Positions 8,605 through 16,769 of a stretch of DNA of 27,766 nt are shown in pieces; within the stretch, counting starts at the first letter, position 1, and each line of letters opens with the position of its first letter. The stretch is from a virus: positions 1 through 27,766 of the IMG/VR virus record IMGVR_UViG_3300044673_000074, one strand, 5' to 3'. Made by a program: the position numbers and the translations under genes. The notes below the pieces were generated by a model. It was not told the DNA's origin. It ran no database searches and saw only the letters and a program-made list of their open reading frames with translations.

Positions 8605-8793
8605 ATGGCAGAAATCATGACTAACTTCCGTGCAGTAGATATGCCTGGAACAGTTAAGCCAAAGCCAGTCGCTAAGACTAAGGCTCCAAAGGTACAGGCA
8701 CCAAAAGTTGTAGAGCCTGTAGTAGTTGAAGAGCCAGTAGTTGTGGTTGATGAGGTAGAGGTTGTAGAAGAGCCTACTCCAGCAGCTGAGTAA
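8605..8793 (+). CDS. Small Pro/Val/Glu-rich protein of unknown function
   Basis: 62 residues, mostly low complexity: a Lys/Pro-rich stretch (KPKPVAKTKAPKVQAPK) followed by an acidic Val/Glu stretch (VVEEPVVVVDEVEVVEE). It starts 12 bases after the adaptor stop with a purine-rich AAAGAGAA ahead of the ATG, and ends three bases before the next gene, so it sits neatly in the operon. No known domain. Likely disordered, and perhaps a linker or assembly factor of the neck. An overlapping antisense reading frame is a composition artefact. Confidence 0.6.
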   Translation: MAEIMTNFRAVDMPGTVKPKPVAKTKAPKVQAPKVVEPVVVEEPVVVVDEVEVVEEPTPAAE

Positions 8794-8796
8794 CCT

Positions 8797-9300
8797 ATGA
8801 GCTTAATTGACAACTCCGGAGTCCTAGAGGATGCCACCAACCTCCGGGACATGATGGATGGAATTCTAGAGCGTGTGGAGGCTGTTTTTCAGGCCTACAA
8901 CGTCGAGTTGCCGCAGCGTCGCTACTGGACTATTGGCCAGCCAGCTATTGACTGCGAGCAGGTTGTAGTTTCGTTCATTCAAATGTACCTAGGAGCGCCT
9001 GGCGATGAGGCTACTAGCCCTCAGCGTTGTCACGTTCCCAGGAGTGCGGTTGTCAGCATCTCGATTGCCAGAGCTGTGCCAATTGTGGGAGTAAACGGTC
9101 GTCCACCTAGCCCGGAAAAAATCCAACAAGCAGCTGCCGTATCTACTATCGATGCTTGGGTCCTTATGGATGCTGTAAAGCTTTTCGATATGTGGGACGG
9201 TAGTGGATATGGTGTTGGCGTTATTGCGACTGTTGACATAACTCCTGCCGAAGGTGGATTCCAGAGTGTCAATATGAACCTAACCTTGGCGGTTCCATAA
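8797..9300 (+). CDS. Probable tail terminator protein
   Basis: 167 residues. The order of elements fits actinophage tail terminators, which cap the tail tube and join it to the neck: an N-terminal helix (LRDMMDGILERVEAVFQAY), a CEQVVVSFIQMYLG strand, HVPRSAVVSISIARAVP, a helix around IDAWVLMDAVKLFDMW, and a final strand pair (AEGGFQSVNMNLTLAVP). The position between adaptor and gp10-like connector supports this. The ATG follows the previous stop by three bases with no clear ribosome-binding site, suggesting translational coupling. A later start at the Met-Met pair (residues 19-20) is less likely because it would remove the first helix. Confidence 0.6.
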   Translation: MSLIDNSGVLEDATNLRDMMDGILERVEAVFQAYNVELPQRRYWTIGQPAIDCEQVVVSFIQMYLGAPGDEATSPQRCHVPRSAVVSISIARAVPIVGVNGRPPSPEKIQQAAAVSTIDAWVLMDAVKLFDMWDGSGYGVGVIATVDITPAEGGFQSVNMNLTLAVP

Positions 9301-9301
9301 A

Positions 9302-9817
9302 ATGTATGGCTTACCAGACAGTGTTGCGGGTCATTACGCAAAGAAGATGCTCAAAAAGGGCAGCTACACACGGCGTAGCGCCCCAGCTAGAGGCATAACT
9401 TACGGCTACAAGTTAGTCAATGTGACTATAGATAAGGGGCAGTTGCATCTGGTTTTGAACACTAGAGCTGGAAATCTTTGGGACGCATTAGACCGAAGAG
9501 GTAGGGCTATAGTCTCCGACGCAAAAAAGAGGGTTGGAGTAAAGACTGGGGCACTGCGGTCATCTATCCACATGCGCCACTTGGGGAATGCTACAGGCCA
9601 GTATCTTTGGATCGGATCTAAGAAACACTATGCCTATGCCCACCACGAAGGAACTAGGCCGCACGTAATTACCCCAGACAAGGCTCCGCTTCTTGTATTT
9701 AGGTCTGGCACGAGGGTTATCAAAACACCTATAGTAAATCACCCGGGCACCAGACCAAACCCATACTTAACAGCTGCTATGCGCAGCAACCTGACTAGAC
9801 CAATAATAGTCCGCTAA
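9302..9817 (+). CDS. HK97 gp10-like head-to-tail connector / tail completion protein
   Basis: 171 residues. The central part carries the gp10-like pattern: a helix ending in AKKRVGVKTGALRSSI, the strand QYLWIGSKKHYAYAHHEGT, a short loop (PHVITPDKAPLLVF), and the C-terminal HPGTRPNPYLTAAM. These proteins take part in joining head and tail. The N-terminal 50 residues are basic (KKMLKKGSYTRRSAPARG) and poorly typed. The ATG begins one base after the previous stop, so translation is probably coupled. It closes the connector block; a gap with a hairpin and a -10-like box follows before the tail chaperones. Confidence 0.72.
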   Translation: MYGLPDSVAGHYAKKMLKKGSYTRRSAPARGITYGYKLVNVTIDKGQLHLVLNTRAGNLWDALDRRGRAIVSDAKKRVGVKTGALRSSIHMRHLGNATGQYLWIGSKKHYAYAHHEGTRPHVITPDKAPLLVFRSGTRVIKTPIVNHPGTRPNPYLTAAMRSNLTRPIIVR

Positions 9818-9826
9818 TACTTCGGG

Positions 9827-9832
9827 TAGAAT
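9827..9832 (+). promoter_or_regulatory. Possible -10 box (TAGAAT) before the tail module
   Basis: TAGAAT lies in a GGTAGAAT context that recurs at 3145 and 14668. No convincing -35 lies 16-18 bases upstream, so it is only a candidate late promoter element. Confidence 0.25.
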
Positions 9833-9835
9833 AGT

Positions 9836-9858
9836 AATGCTGATATATTCAGCATTTT
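9836..9858 (+). terminator. Hairpin followed by T-run before the tail chaperone genes
   Basis: AATGCTGA (9836-9843) pairs perfectly with TCAGCATT (9849-9856) around the loop TATAT, and the T-run continues to 9858. It is AT-rich and short, so a weak terminator or an operator-like dyad are both possible. Confidence 0.45.
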
Positions 9859-9871
9859 ACGACAAATACTA

Positions 9872-10228
9872 ATGAATAAAGGACACAAATTGAGCTCTAG
9901 ATATAAAGACTTTGGTGCTGGTCAGGATACTGAAAAAGACCCTATTGTTTTTGCTTTGCACGGTGAAGAGTTCACCTGCCTACCTGTAATCCAAGGTAAG
10001 ACTCTAATGGATCTAGTGACTCGCTCTCAGTCGAAAGATCCAGTCGAGGCTATGGCTGTAGTTAACGACTTTTTTGACAAGATTCTTGTCGAAGAGAGTT
10101 TAGAGCGATTCAACAATCTTCTAGAGGACAAGAATCGAATCGTAACCATGGAAACTCTTGCAGATGTTATTTCTTGGCTAATTGAGGAGTACTCTGCACG
10201 CCCAAATCAGCAGCCAGAGGAATCCTAA
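9872..10228 (+). CDS. Tail assembly chaperone, upstream frame (gpG-like)
   Basis: 118 residues, mostly helical and acidic in its second half (VEAMAVVNDFFDKILVEESLERF split over helices). It sits directly before the tape measure gene and ends at a -1 frameshift site, the hallmark of the G/GT chaperones that hold the tape measure protein while the tail tube is built. ATG at 9872 has no clear ribosome-binding site. A TTG at 9890 has AAAGGA six bases upstream and may be the real start, giving 112 residues. Sequence identity among such chaperones is low, so the call rests on position, size and the frameshift signal. Confidence 0.85.
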   Translation: MNKGHKLSSRYKDFGAGQDTEKDPIVFALHGEEFTCLPVIQGKTLMDLVTRSQSKDPVEAMAVVNDFFDKILVEESLERFNNLLEDKNRIVTMETLADVISWLIEEYSARPNQQPEES

Positions 10229-10249
10229 TCTGGGCGGATGACCTCTGGC
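10201..10249 (+). promoter_or_regulatory. Programmed -1 ribosomal frameshift signal (CCCAAAT plus stem-loop)
   Basis: The heptamer C CCA AAT (10201-10207) is in the correct phase for the upstream frame (codons CCA AAT). Five bases later, GCCAGAGG (10213-10220) pairs perfectly with CCTCTGGC (10242-10249). ATCC/GGAT inside the loop can extend the stem. The -1 frame is open only from 10186 (after a TGA at 10183), and the zero frame stops at 10228, so the shift must happen in this 43-base stretch. This is the only heptamer in it that fits. Confidence 0.93.
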
Positions 10250-10614
10250 CATATGTGAACGGTAAAGCCTTGGCAAACGGAATTAAACTACTAGAAATGG
10301 AGGCAGCAGAGATGACCGACTTGCTGCACTATTTCTTTGAAGAGGATATGAGATATACCTCTGCCGAGGAAGCCGAAGCTGTAAGTGCCTATCGTACCCA
10401 ACTGTATTTGATGTATGGAAAAACATACTCGTACGGGGTATCCAGTAAGAACCAAAATGGAAAGTCATACGTACCTAAAAATGCGTCAGACGATTTTGGA
10501 TTCGAAGATCCATTGATGGCACCTACCGAGCTAAAGCCTTATGTTCCACCAACAGAGTTCAATCCTAACTCTGCTATGCCATTCGGTTCAGTGTTAGATG
10601 CACCTCTAGGCTAG
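10207..10614 (+). CDS. Tail assembly chaperone, downstream frame (gpT part of the G-T fusion)
   Basis: It has no good start of its own and is made as a fusion: codons 9872-10207 of the upstream gene, then a one-base backward slip and codons 10207-10611, giving about 247 residues (112 + 135). The first GTG in this frame is at 10255, with no ribosome-binding site. The T part contains an acidic helical segment (MEAAEMTDLLHYFFEEDM) and a Pro-rich C-terminus (MAPTELKPYVPPTEF). In other siphophages the T domain contacts tail tube subunits and the G domain contacts the tape measure. It ends seven bases before the tape measure ATG. Confidence 0.85.
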   Translation, partial: SAARGILIWADDLWPYVNGKALANGIKLLEMEAAEMTDLLHYFFEEDMRYTSAEEAEAVSAYRTQLYLMYGKTYSYGVSSKNQNGKSYVPKNASDDFGFEDPLMAPTELKPYVPPTEFNPNSAMPFGSVLDAPLG

Positions 10615-10621
10615 GCGAAAA

Positions 10622-13438
10622 ATGGCAGTTGTAGGTGAAGCGCACGTACTTGTTAAAGCTATAACAACAGGCTTTGACAAGGATCTGAGGCGACAGCTTC
10701 AAGGGATGACTGGTGCTGTCTCTTCCTCAGGTAGAGCTGCCGGTGAATCTCTAGGTAGTGCGTTTAACCGAGGCTTCAACAGGTCTGCCGGAAACGTCTT
10801 CACTAAAGTTGCTGAAGGCATTGCAACCATGGTTCCTGAAGCGGATGCCGCGAGAGTGGCATTCCGCTCTATGGTCCGTACCGGTTACACTTTGGGTACA
10901 GCTCTAACATCTGTAATTGGTGGTGTTAGCGCACTTATTGGTGGTCTAATTACCTTAGTTGGAGCTGTCGGGCAAGCCGCCCCTGCTTTGTTTGGGCTGG
11001 TAACCGCATTTGTTCAAATGCGAGTTGCAATAAGCTTGGCTCAGTTTGCTTTGGGCGGTATTGGAGCAGCCGTAAGTAGAGCTACCCAGGCTCAGGGTGG
11101 TCTAGGCGACACTCTAAAACGTGTAAATGAGCAATTCAAGCAACTAAGGCGAGACGCTGAGTCCGCTGCAATGAGCGAGAAGCGTGCAGCCCTTGAGTTG
11201 GAGAAAGCTCGCAACAACTTAGCTCGTATGCAGGACTTGCCACCAAACAACATGGCACGCCGTGAGGCTGAGCTTGCACTGGAAGAAGCTGAGCTAAACT
11301 ACCGCCAGGCTAAAGAGCGTAGCAAAGACCTAAATGATGAGCTCAAAAAAGGCAAAAAAGGCCTTATGGATGCCGCTGGCGTTGACCCATACGCTGGCCT
11401 CACTAAGAGCCAAAAGGCCTTTGCACAGTTCTTGGTAAAGCTGAATCCTAAGCTAAAAGACCTTAAAGAAGCTGTTGCATCAGGATTCTTACCTGTTCTT
11501 CAAACTCAGATCCAAAAGTTAGTTGATGAATATTTCCCTGACTTGCTAGGAAAGTTTAAAGATGTTGGAGATGCTCTAGGCCAGGGTGCTATAAACATTG
11601 CTGACAATTTCTTGGACCCTAAAACTAAGGCGGAAGTTCTTACTTTCTTCGACAACTTAACTAAGAACATCCCGACTATTGGATCGATCTTCGGTGAGAT
11701 CGGGGAAATCTTATTTAAAGTCTTTAACGATGCTGATGGAATTGCAACAAAGTTCCTAGACTTTGTGCTGAAGACTCTAGAAGACTGGAACAAGCAGCTA
11801 GACGAAGTCGGGCTGGAACAGTTCTTTGCTGACGCATATGAAACTGGATCTCAGCTATTCGGAATACTTGGAAACATCTTCAACGGTCTTGGCGACTTCT
11901 TCAAAATCCTCAAGGACAGCGGAGCTATGGACACGGTCCTAGGCTACCTAACTGACATTACAGAAGCATTCGCTGGAATTGGAGAAAACAAAGAGACCGG
12001 AAAAGCCATTGGAGACCTATTCTCTGGTCTAGCAAACAACTTTGGTCCGGTCATGAACTTCCTTGGCCAGCTCGTAACATCTTTCTTAAAGCTTGGTGCT
12101 AATCCAAACATTGGTAAGACTTTCGAGATTCTTGCTTCCCCCGAAAATGCTGCCAACTGGGACACAATCTTTAAAGCGTTCGCTGATGCAGGCCCGTCTT
12201 TGGCCACTCTAGCAACTAGCCTTGGAGAGCTTCTTGCCGGTTTTGCAGACTCTGGTGCGCCTAAAGCATTCTTTGACACACTGAACTCACTGCTTCAGCC
12301 TTTTATTGCGTTTATTCAGGACCCAAACAACAAAGCATTTGTTGACACTCTAGGTCGAATCTTTGCAGTTGTCTCCGCTATCTCCCTAGCCTTTGGTGGC
12401 CTTAAGTTTGCGTTCATGGTTCTATTTGGCAATATCGGAGCTATTTTTGGTCTTCTAGGTGGCCTAGGCACTAAAATCGGCGCAGCGTTCGAGTTCTTTA
12501 AGCCTGGTAAGGGATTTGATGGGCTACGTCTACGTATCTGGTACTTCTTTGAGGGACTTCAAAAGTTCTTTGTCGGCATTGGTGCAAAGGTTGGTCCGAT
12601 ATTCACAAAGATAGCAACTACAGTAGGCGGAGTATTCACCAGAATTGGTGGTGCAATCGGAGGATTCTTCACCAAGATTGGTGGAGTAATTCTTAATCTT
12701 GCCAGAACTATTGGTATTGGACTGAGGCTGGCTTTTGCGGCTAACCCTATTGGCTTTATCATTACAGCCATCATGATTGTGATTAGTGCCCTAACTTACT
12801 TCTTCACTCAGACCGAGATCGGTAAGCAGATTTGGGCTGGATTTACTCAGTTTGTAGAGGACTCCTTGAAGAACATCGGAGACTTCTTCAACACAATCTT
12901 TACCAACATTGCCCAGGGGTGGGAAGATACCGTTAAATTCTTCCAGTCTATTAACTTAGGCAATATCTTTAAGGGTCTATTGAATGGGATTATTGGAGCC
13001 TTTGAAGGTCTGATAAACAACATTATTATTGGATGGAATAACGGACTTCTTAAGGTAATTAATAGCTTTAAGCTAGATATTCCTCAATGGGTTCGTGATG
13101 CAGCCAAGGCAGTTGGTATGAGCTTGCCAGCTAGCTTCTCATTCAACCTACCACCTGCAAAAACACTTAGGATCCCGAGACTGGCAGACGGTGCAACTGT
13201 CATGCCTAGCCCGGGTGGCTCTATTGTTAACGTAGCTGAAGCAGGCCGACCAGAGCGTATCGAGCCGCTTGATCCAGATGGACTGTCTCAGCGCGATAAG
13301 GCAATTATTAAGGAGCTTTCTGGCGGAACTAACGGCATGACTATTAACGTTTACCCATCTGCTGGCATGGATGAGAAAGAACTAGCAGATCTAGTTTCTC
13401 GCCGCATTGCTTTCGAAATTCGTAAAGGCGTCTACTAA
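10622..13438 (+). CDS. Tape measure protein
   Basis: 938 residues; sets tail length and is threaded through the tube. Pattern seen: a Gly/Ser/Arg-rich N-terminus (SSSGRAAGESLGSAFNRGF), hydrophobic segments at about 93-137, 583-617 and 700-727 (ANPIGFIITAIMIVISALTY), a charged coiled coil at about 163-247, and repeated Phe/Gly/Asn-rich helical stretches. The C-terminus has GGSIVNVAEAGRPERIEPLD, usual in actinophage tape measures. By the usual 0.15 nm per residue this predicts a tail of roughly 140 nm. It directly follows the frameshifted chaperones. No lysozyme or peptidase motif was recognised. The stop overlaps the next ATG by one base. Confidence 0.95.
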   Translation: MAVVGEAHVLVKAITTGFDKDLRRQLQGMTGAVSSSGRAAGESLGSAFNRGFNRSAGNVFTKVAEGIATMVPEADAARVAFRSMVRTGYTLGTALTSVIGGVSALIGGLITLVGAVGQAAPALFGLVTAFVQMRVAISLAQFALGGIGAAVSRATQAQGGLGDTLKRVNEQFKQLRRDAESAAMSEKRAALELEKARNNLARMQDLPPNNMARREAELALEEAELNYRQAKERSKDLNDELKKGKKGLMDAAGVDPYAGLTKSQKAFAQFLVKLNPKLKDLKEAVASGFLPVLQTQIQKLVDEYFPDLLGKFKDVGDALGQGAINIADNFLDPKTKAEVLTFFDNLTKNIPTIGSIFGEIGEILFKVFNDADGIATKFLDFVLKTLEDWNKQLDEVGLEQFFADAYETGSQLFGILGNIFNGLGDFFKILKDSGAMDTVLGYLTDITEAFAGIGENKETGKAIGDLFSGLANNFGPVMNFLGQLVTSFLKLGANPNIGKTFEILASPENAANWDTIFKAFADAGPSLATLATSLGELLAGFADSGAPKAFFDTLNSLLQPFIAFIQDPNNKAFVDTLGRIFAVVSAISLAFGGLKFAFMVLFGNIGAIFGLLGGLGTKIGAAFEFFKPGKGFDGLRLRIWYFFEGLQKFFVGIGAKVGPIFTKIATTVGGVFTRIGGAIGGFFTKIGGVILNLARTIGIGLRLAFAANPIGFIITAIMIVISALTYFFTQTEIGKQIWAGFTQFVEDSLKNIGDFFNTIFTNIAQGWEDTVKFFQSINLGNIFKGLLNGIIGAFEGLINNIIIGWNNGLLKVINSFKLDIPQWVRDAAKAVGMSLPASFSFNLPPAKTLRIPRLADGATVMPSPGGSIVNVAEAGRPERIEPLDPDGLSQRDKAIIKELSGGTNGMTINVYPSAGMDEKELADLVSRRIAFEIRKGVY

Positions 13439-14667
13439 TGGCTATCTATACAATAACTTTTAAGAAGAACGATGGCTCCGGGGCGTCTGACGTTGTCAGA
13501 ACTATTGACGATTCTGGCAGACCAACCTATGAAAACTATCTAGCTAGTCCTACTGGACCACTACCAGTAGAGCTTGCTCTGAGTGCTATCAATACTGGAT
13601 TTACTAGAACTGGGTTCACATTACGTGGCTGGTCTTACGAAAAGACTGGAGACACTATCAAGCTGTTTGTTCCTGAAGAAGGAACTACGGCATACACCGT
13701 CTACGCCCAGTGGGACCAAGAGTTTATTGACTCAAATAAAACAACAAGTGCGGATGCTCAGGCTGAAGAAAATAAGCTAGTAAATAAGGCTCTAACAAAG
13801 TTTCCTATTCCTCAGTACTCGGGCCTAAAACTTCAAGCCGATATCAAGCTAGGCAACCTGACGTTAAACACTATCGATAACGATAACGTGGTATGGGTGT
13901 GTACTGATGTTGATGGTTGGTGGAACTTCCCAGAGCCTCAGTTGCCTGATCTTATTCGTGGTTGGGGAGATGGCTCCTATGATGCCCGTGGACGCTGGGC
14001 CTCCAGGTCTATTACTCTTAAAGGCGTATTTTTGACTCAAGACCCGAGTCAGGTCCCAGCTGCCAGAGCAAAGCTTATTGAAGCTGCAAACCTTGTCTAT
14101 AGAGGTGGTTGGTTGATTGTCAACGAGGGTCCTTGGAAAGGCTCTTTTGTCAGATTAAGTGGGCGTCCAGATATTGCTACAGTAAGTCCTAGAGGTAGAA
14201 CAGAGTTTTCAATCGGCCTTAAAGCGGCAGACCCAATCAAGTATGAATATATTGACGGAGTCGAGGATGGCTATAGGACTACATCTCTAACTCCATCTTC
14301 ACCATCCGTAACAATTAATAACACTGGAAATACTCCCGTTCCCATTCAGATAGAGCTTTCTAAGGGGTTCACCGTAGCTAACGTAAGCACCCCACCTACA
14401 ATCACTAATGCTCAGAATGACCAAGTAATGAAGATTATTGGTGGAACTACTGCAAATAATCAGCTAGAAATTGACACCTACAACAGAGAAGTTCTTGACG
14501 TTGAATATGATGGCACTGACGTTGTGAATGTGGAGAATGGTAGAGCTAAACTCTCTGTACTAAGTGACTGGATCTACCTAGAGCCAGGATCTAACGCTTT
14601 TACTATCTCTAACTTCCCAGCCGGAAGCACGTGCACAATCTACTATCGCTCTGGTTGGATCGGCTAA
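13438..14667 (+). CDS. Distal tail-like minor tail protein with N-terminal internalin-type B-repeat
   Basis: 409 residues. Residues about 115-270 match the actinophage distal tail (Dit-like) family, which links the tail tube to the tip: NVVWVCTDVDGWWNFPEP, a long loop, ARGRWASRSITLKGVF, a helix with VPAARAKLIEAANLVY, and SPRGRTEFSIGLKAADP. Residues about 285-409 form a beta-sandwich-like C-terminal domain. Residues 1-93 look like a Listeria-Bacteroides (InlB B) repeat: YTITFKKNDGSG, then GFTRTGFTLRGWS, and YTVYAQW at the end. This domain is usually found on bacterial surface proteins. The ATG overlaps the tape measure stop by one base. Identification of the Dit core is fairly firm; the B-repeat rests on motif reading. 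Confidence 0.75.
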   Translation: MAIYTITFKKNDGSGASDVVRTIDDSGRPTYENYLASPTGPLPVELALSAINTGFTRTGFTLRGWSYEKTGDTIKLFVPEEGTTAYTVYAQWDQEFIDSNKTTSADAQAEENKLVNKALTKFPIPQYSGLKLQADIKLGNLTLNTIDNDNVVWVCTDVDGWWNFPEPQLPDLIRGWGDGSYDARGRWASRSITLKGVFLTQDPSQVPAARAKLIEAANLVYRGGWLIVNEGPWKGSFVRLSGRPDIATVSPRGRTEFSIGLKAADPIKYEYIDGVEDGYRTTSLTPSSPSVTINNTGNTPVPIQIELSKGFTVANVSTPPTITNAQNDQVMKIIGGTTANNQLEIDTYNREVLDVEYDGTDVVNVENGRAKLSVLSDWIYLEPGSNAFTISNFPAGSTCTIYYRSGWIG

Positions 14668-14699
14668 GGTAGAATTAGGGAAAGACATAAAGGCCGAAA
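14668..14699 (+). promoter_or_regulatory. Gap with GGTAGAATTAG motif and ribosome-binding site
   Basis: TAGAAT (14670-14675) directly follows the stop codon and matches the -10-like motif before the capsid and chaperone genes. No -35 is evident. AAAGG lies about six bases before the ATG at 14700. Confidence 0.25.
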
Positions 14700-16769
14700 A
14701 TGACAGCATTCTCCAATAGAAACTTAGTTGCAGAGTATAGATACTTTGCATATGATTTGCTCACTAATGAGCTGCTAGCCGAGCTGCCGCTAACTGGAGT
14801 ATCTTACGGTCGCTCACTGCGCGAAGCTGGATCATTTAGTGGCTCTATTGTTGCAAATGAGAACACTTTTAATCTAAATCTATACGCTAACACTCTTCCT
14901 GGTAAGACTGCTCTCTATGTAACCAGAAACGGCATCTGCGTTTGGGGCGGTATCATCTGGAGCAGGTCATACAACATTGTTGACAAATCTTTAGAGATTA
15001 GTGCATCTGAGTTTACAAGCTACCTATACAAGAGAGTTCTTTGGAAAACATGGAGCAACGCTTATCAAGCTTCGATTGTAGTCTCTAATGGCGTTGCAAA
15101 CGTGACGTTAGATCTTGCTAAATACGACTTTGCTCCTAATATGCCTCTCTACATTGACTGGGGGTCTGACCGAGCAGCGTACGCTGGCTACTACACAGTG
15201 CTTTCTTCTCCTGCACCAGGAGTTAATAGCGAAGACCGCTCTACTTTCAGCGTGAATGCTACATACGTAAACGCCAAGGGTCAGTCAAAAACAATTCCGA
15301 ACTTAACCGTAGAAGGTGGAGCTACTGTAGAGATTCGTCAAGACACTTATGACTACGCTAGAGACTTATTGTCTGAGCTGGTGAGCGATCTTTATGATTT
15401 TGATTTCCCTAATGATGATATTCGTCCTGGTATCGATATCTTCAATGAAATTACGTCTTACTCACGCTCGGGCAATTTAGCCTTGATAAATACTGAAGAC
15501 CCCCATGCTCTAGTCCCCGGTCAAAAAATCAGTATTACAGATGTTGGCAGCGGATTCGATGATGAAGAAGCGGTTGTTTTTAGTGCCCCGACTACTACCA
15601 GTTTTACATATGAAAATACCGGACCCGATGTGTCCACAACCAATGCCACGCCTACTCAGGTAGGAATTGTAAACTTCCAGCGTAGATCTAACGTTGTTAC
15701 ATTTACTACAGAGTCGGCTCCTGGATTTGCAAAAGGAGATATCGTCTTTATTGAAGATCTAAATGCTTCAATTGACGGATTCTATAAGGTGTATACGGTT
15801 GGAACCCCAACTAGTAATAGTTTTCAAGTAGTGAGCATAGGTTCTAGACTCGATTTGAGCTACTCAGATCCAGACGAAGCAAAAGCAACTGTAGCTCCTG
15901 CAGTATCGTATGCAACCTGGGGAGAATTTACTGACAACGGCGACTTAGGTATAGACTACTCTACTTCTGCTAGAAGTCAGAAGAGGCAGAGAAACAAGCT
16001 CTACAGAGGCTTCGAGCTGAGCACAATTGGGGAGATTTTAGAAGAATATTCAAACGTTCCTGACGGCTTTGAGTATCGAATCGACTGCACTTATGACGAT
16101 GCAACTAGTCGATTTAAGAGGACTTTCGTATTCTTACCTATCAAACCAACCAGTCTCACTAACTACATAAACAGCTTGCCTGGAGGTAAACTACCCTCCG
16201 GTCAGTTTGCACCAGTGAGTGCGTATGGGGCAGACAAGATTGTCTTTGAATATCCGGGCAATGTTTTAGATGCCTCATTGGAGGAGAACGCTCAGGATGC
16301 TGCCACTCGTTTTTGGGTTCAGGGAGATGACCCTGAATTAAGCTCGGAAGCCAGCCAACCGTATGCTGGTGCAGCCGATGTTGACCTTCTTCTACGTGGC
16401 TGGCCAATTCTTGAAGAGGTCGAGAAGGTAGAGAATATTGCAGAAGAGAACACTCTTCACACTTATGCTGAGCGATTCCTGGCCGAGTCTAGACCTCCAA
16501 TTAGTAATTTTTCCATCACTGTTAACGGATCTCTAACTCCCGAGGTCGGGTCCTACAAACCAGGAGATTGGTGTTCGGTTATAATTAATGATGACTTCGT
16601 AAGACTGCGTCTAACAAGTTACATTGAATTGAATGACGGAACCGGAAGAGAAGTTCTTCTTCGAAAAATTGACGCTTTTGAAGTTACTGTTCCAGATAAT
16701 CCGTCCTTCCCCGAGCAGGTATCCCTGCAGCTAGTTACTGAAGCAGAGGTGGACAAGATTGGCGATTAG
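14700..16769 (+). CDS. Minor tail protein, tail hub / baseplate-type
   Basis: 689 residues. The N-terminus matches the actinophage hub-type minor tail family (AEYRYFAYDLLTNELLAELP, then GVSYGRSLREAGSFSGSI, then TALYVTRNGICVWGGIIW). The C-terminal third continues the hub-like fold (FLPIKPTSLTNYINSLPGGK, YPGNVLDASLEENAQDAATR, HTYAERFLAESRPPISNF), ending with strands like those of tail-tip proteins. Inserted at residues about 254-308 and 320-400 are two small beta modules (NVVTFTTESAPGFAKGDIVF, FYKVYTVGTPTSNSFQVVS) similar to one in the major tail protein. It probably forms the tail tip that carries the fibre. The stop overlaps the start of the fibre gene by 11 bases. Confidence 0.78.
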   Translation: MTAFSNRNLVAEYRYFAYDLLTNELLAELPLTGVSYGRSLREAGSFSGSIVANENTFNLNLYANTLPGKTALYVTRNGICVWGGIIWSRSYNIVDKSLEISASEFTSYLYKRVLWKTWSNAYQASIVVSNGVANVTLDLAKYDFAPNMPLYIDWGSDRAAYAGYYTVLSSPAPGVNSEDRSTFSVNATYVNAKGQSKTIPNLTVEGGATVEIRQDTYDYARDLLSELVSDLYDFDFPNDDIRPGIDIFNEITSYSRSGNLALINTEDPHALVPGQKISITDVGSGFDDEEAVVFSAPTTTSFTYENTGPDVSTTNATPTQVGIVNFQRRSNVVTFTTESAPGFAKGDIVFIEDLNASIDGFYKVYTVGTPTSNSFQVVSIGSRLDLSYSDPDEAKATVAPAVSYATWGEFTDNGDLGIDYSTSARSQKRQRNKLYRGFELSTIGEILEEYSNVPDGFEYRIDCTYDDATSRFKRTFVFLPIKPTSLTNYINSLPGGKLPSGQFAPVSAYGADKIVFEYPGNVLDASLEENAQDAATRFWVQGDDPELSSEASQPYAGAADVDLLLRGWPILEEVEKVENIAEENTLHTYAERFLAESRPPISNFSITVNGSLTPEVGSYKPGDWCSVIINDDFVRLRLTSYIELNDGTGREVLLRKIDAFEVTVPDNPSFPEQVSLQLVTEAEVDKIGD

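Noticed and set aside
8511-8852. Antisense frame of 113 residues with Thr/Ser runs
   Set aside because: It mirrors the Val/Glu/Pro-rich small gene and neighbouring genes; the + strand frame fits the operon better.
10255-10614. Independent gene starting at GTG 10255
   Set aside because: It lacks a ribosome-binding site, and the frame is open upstream to the slippery heptamer, so it is better read as the frameshift extension of the previous gene.
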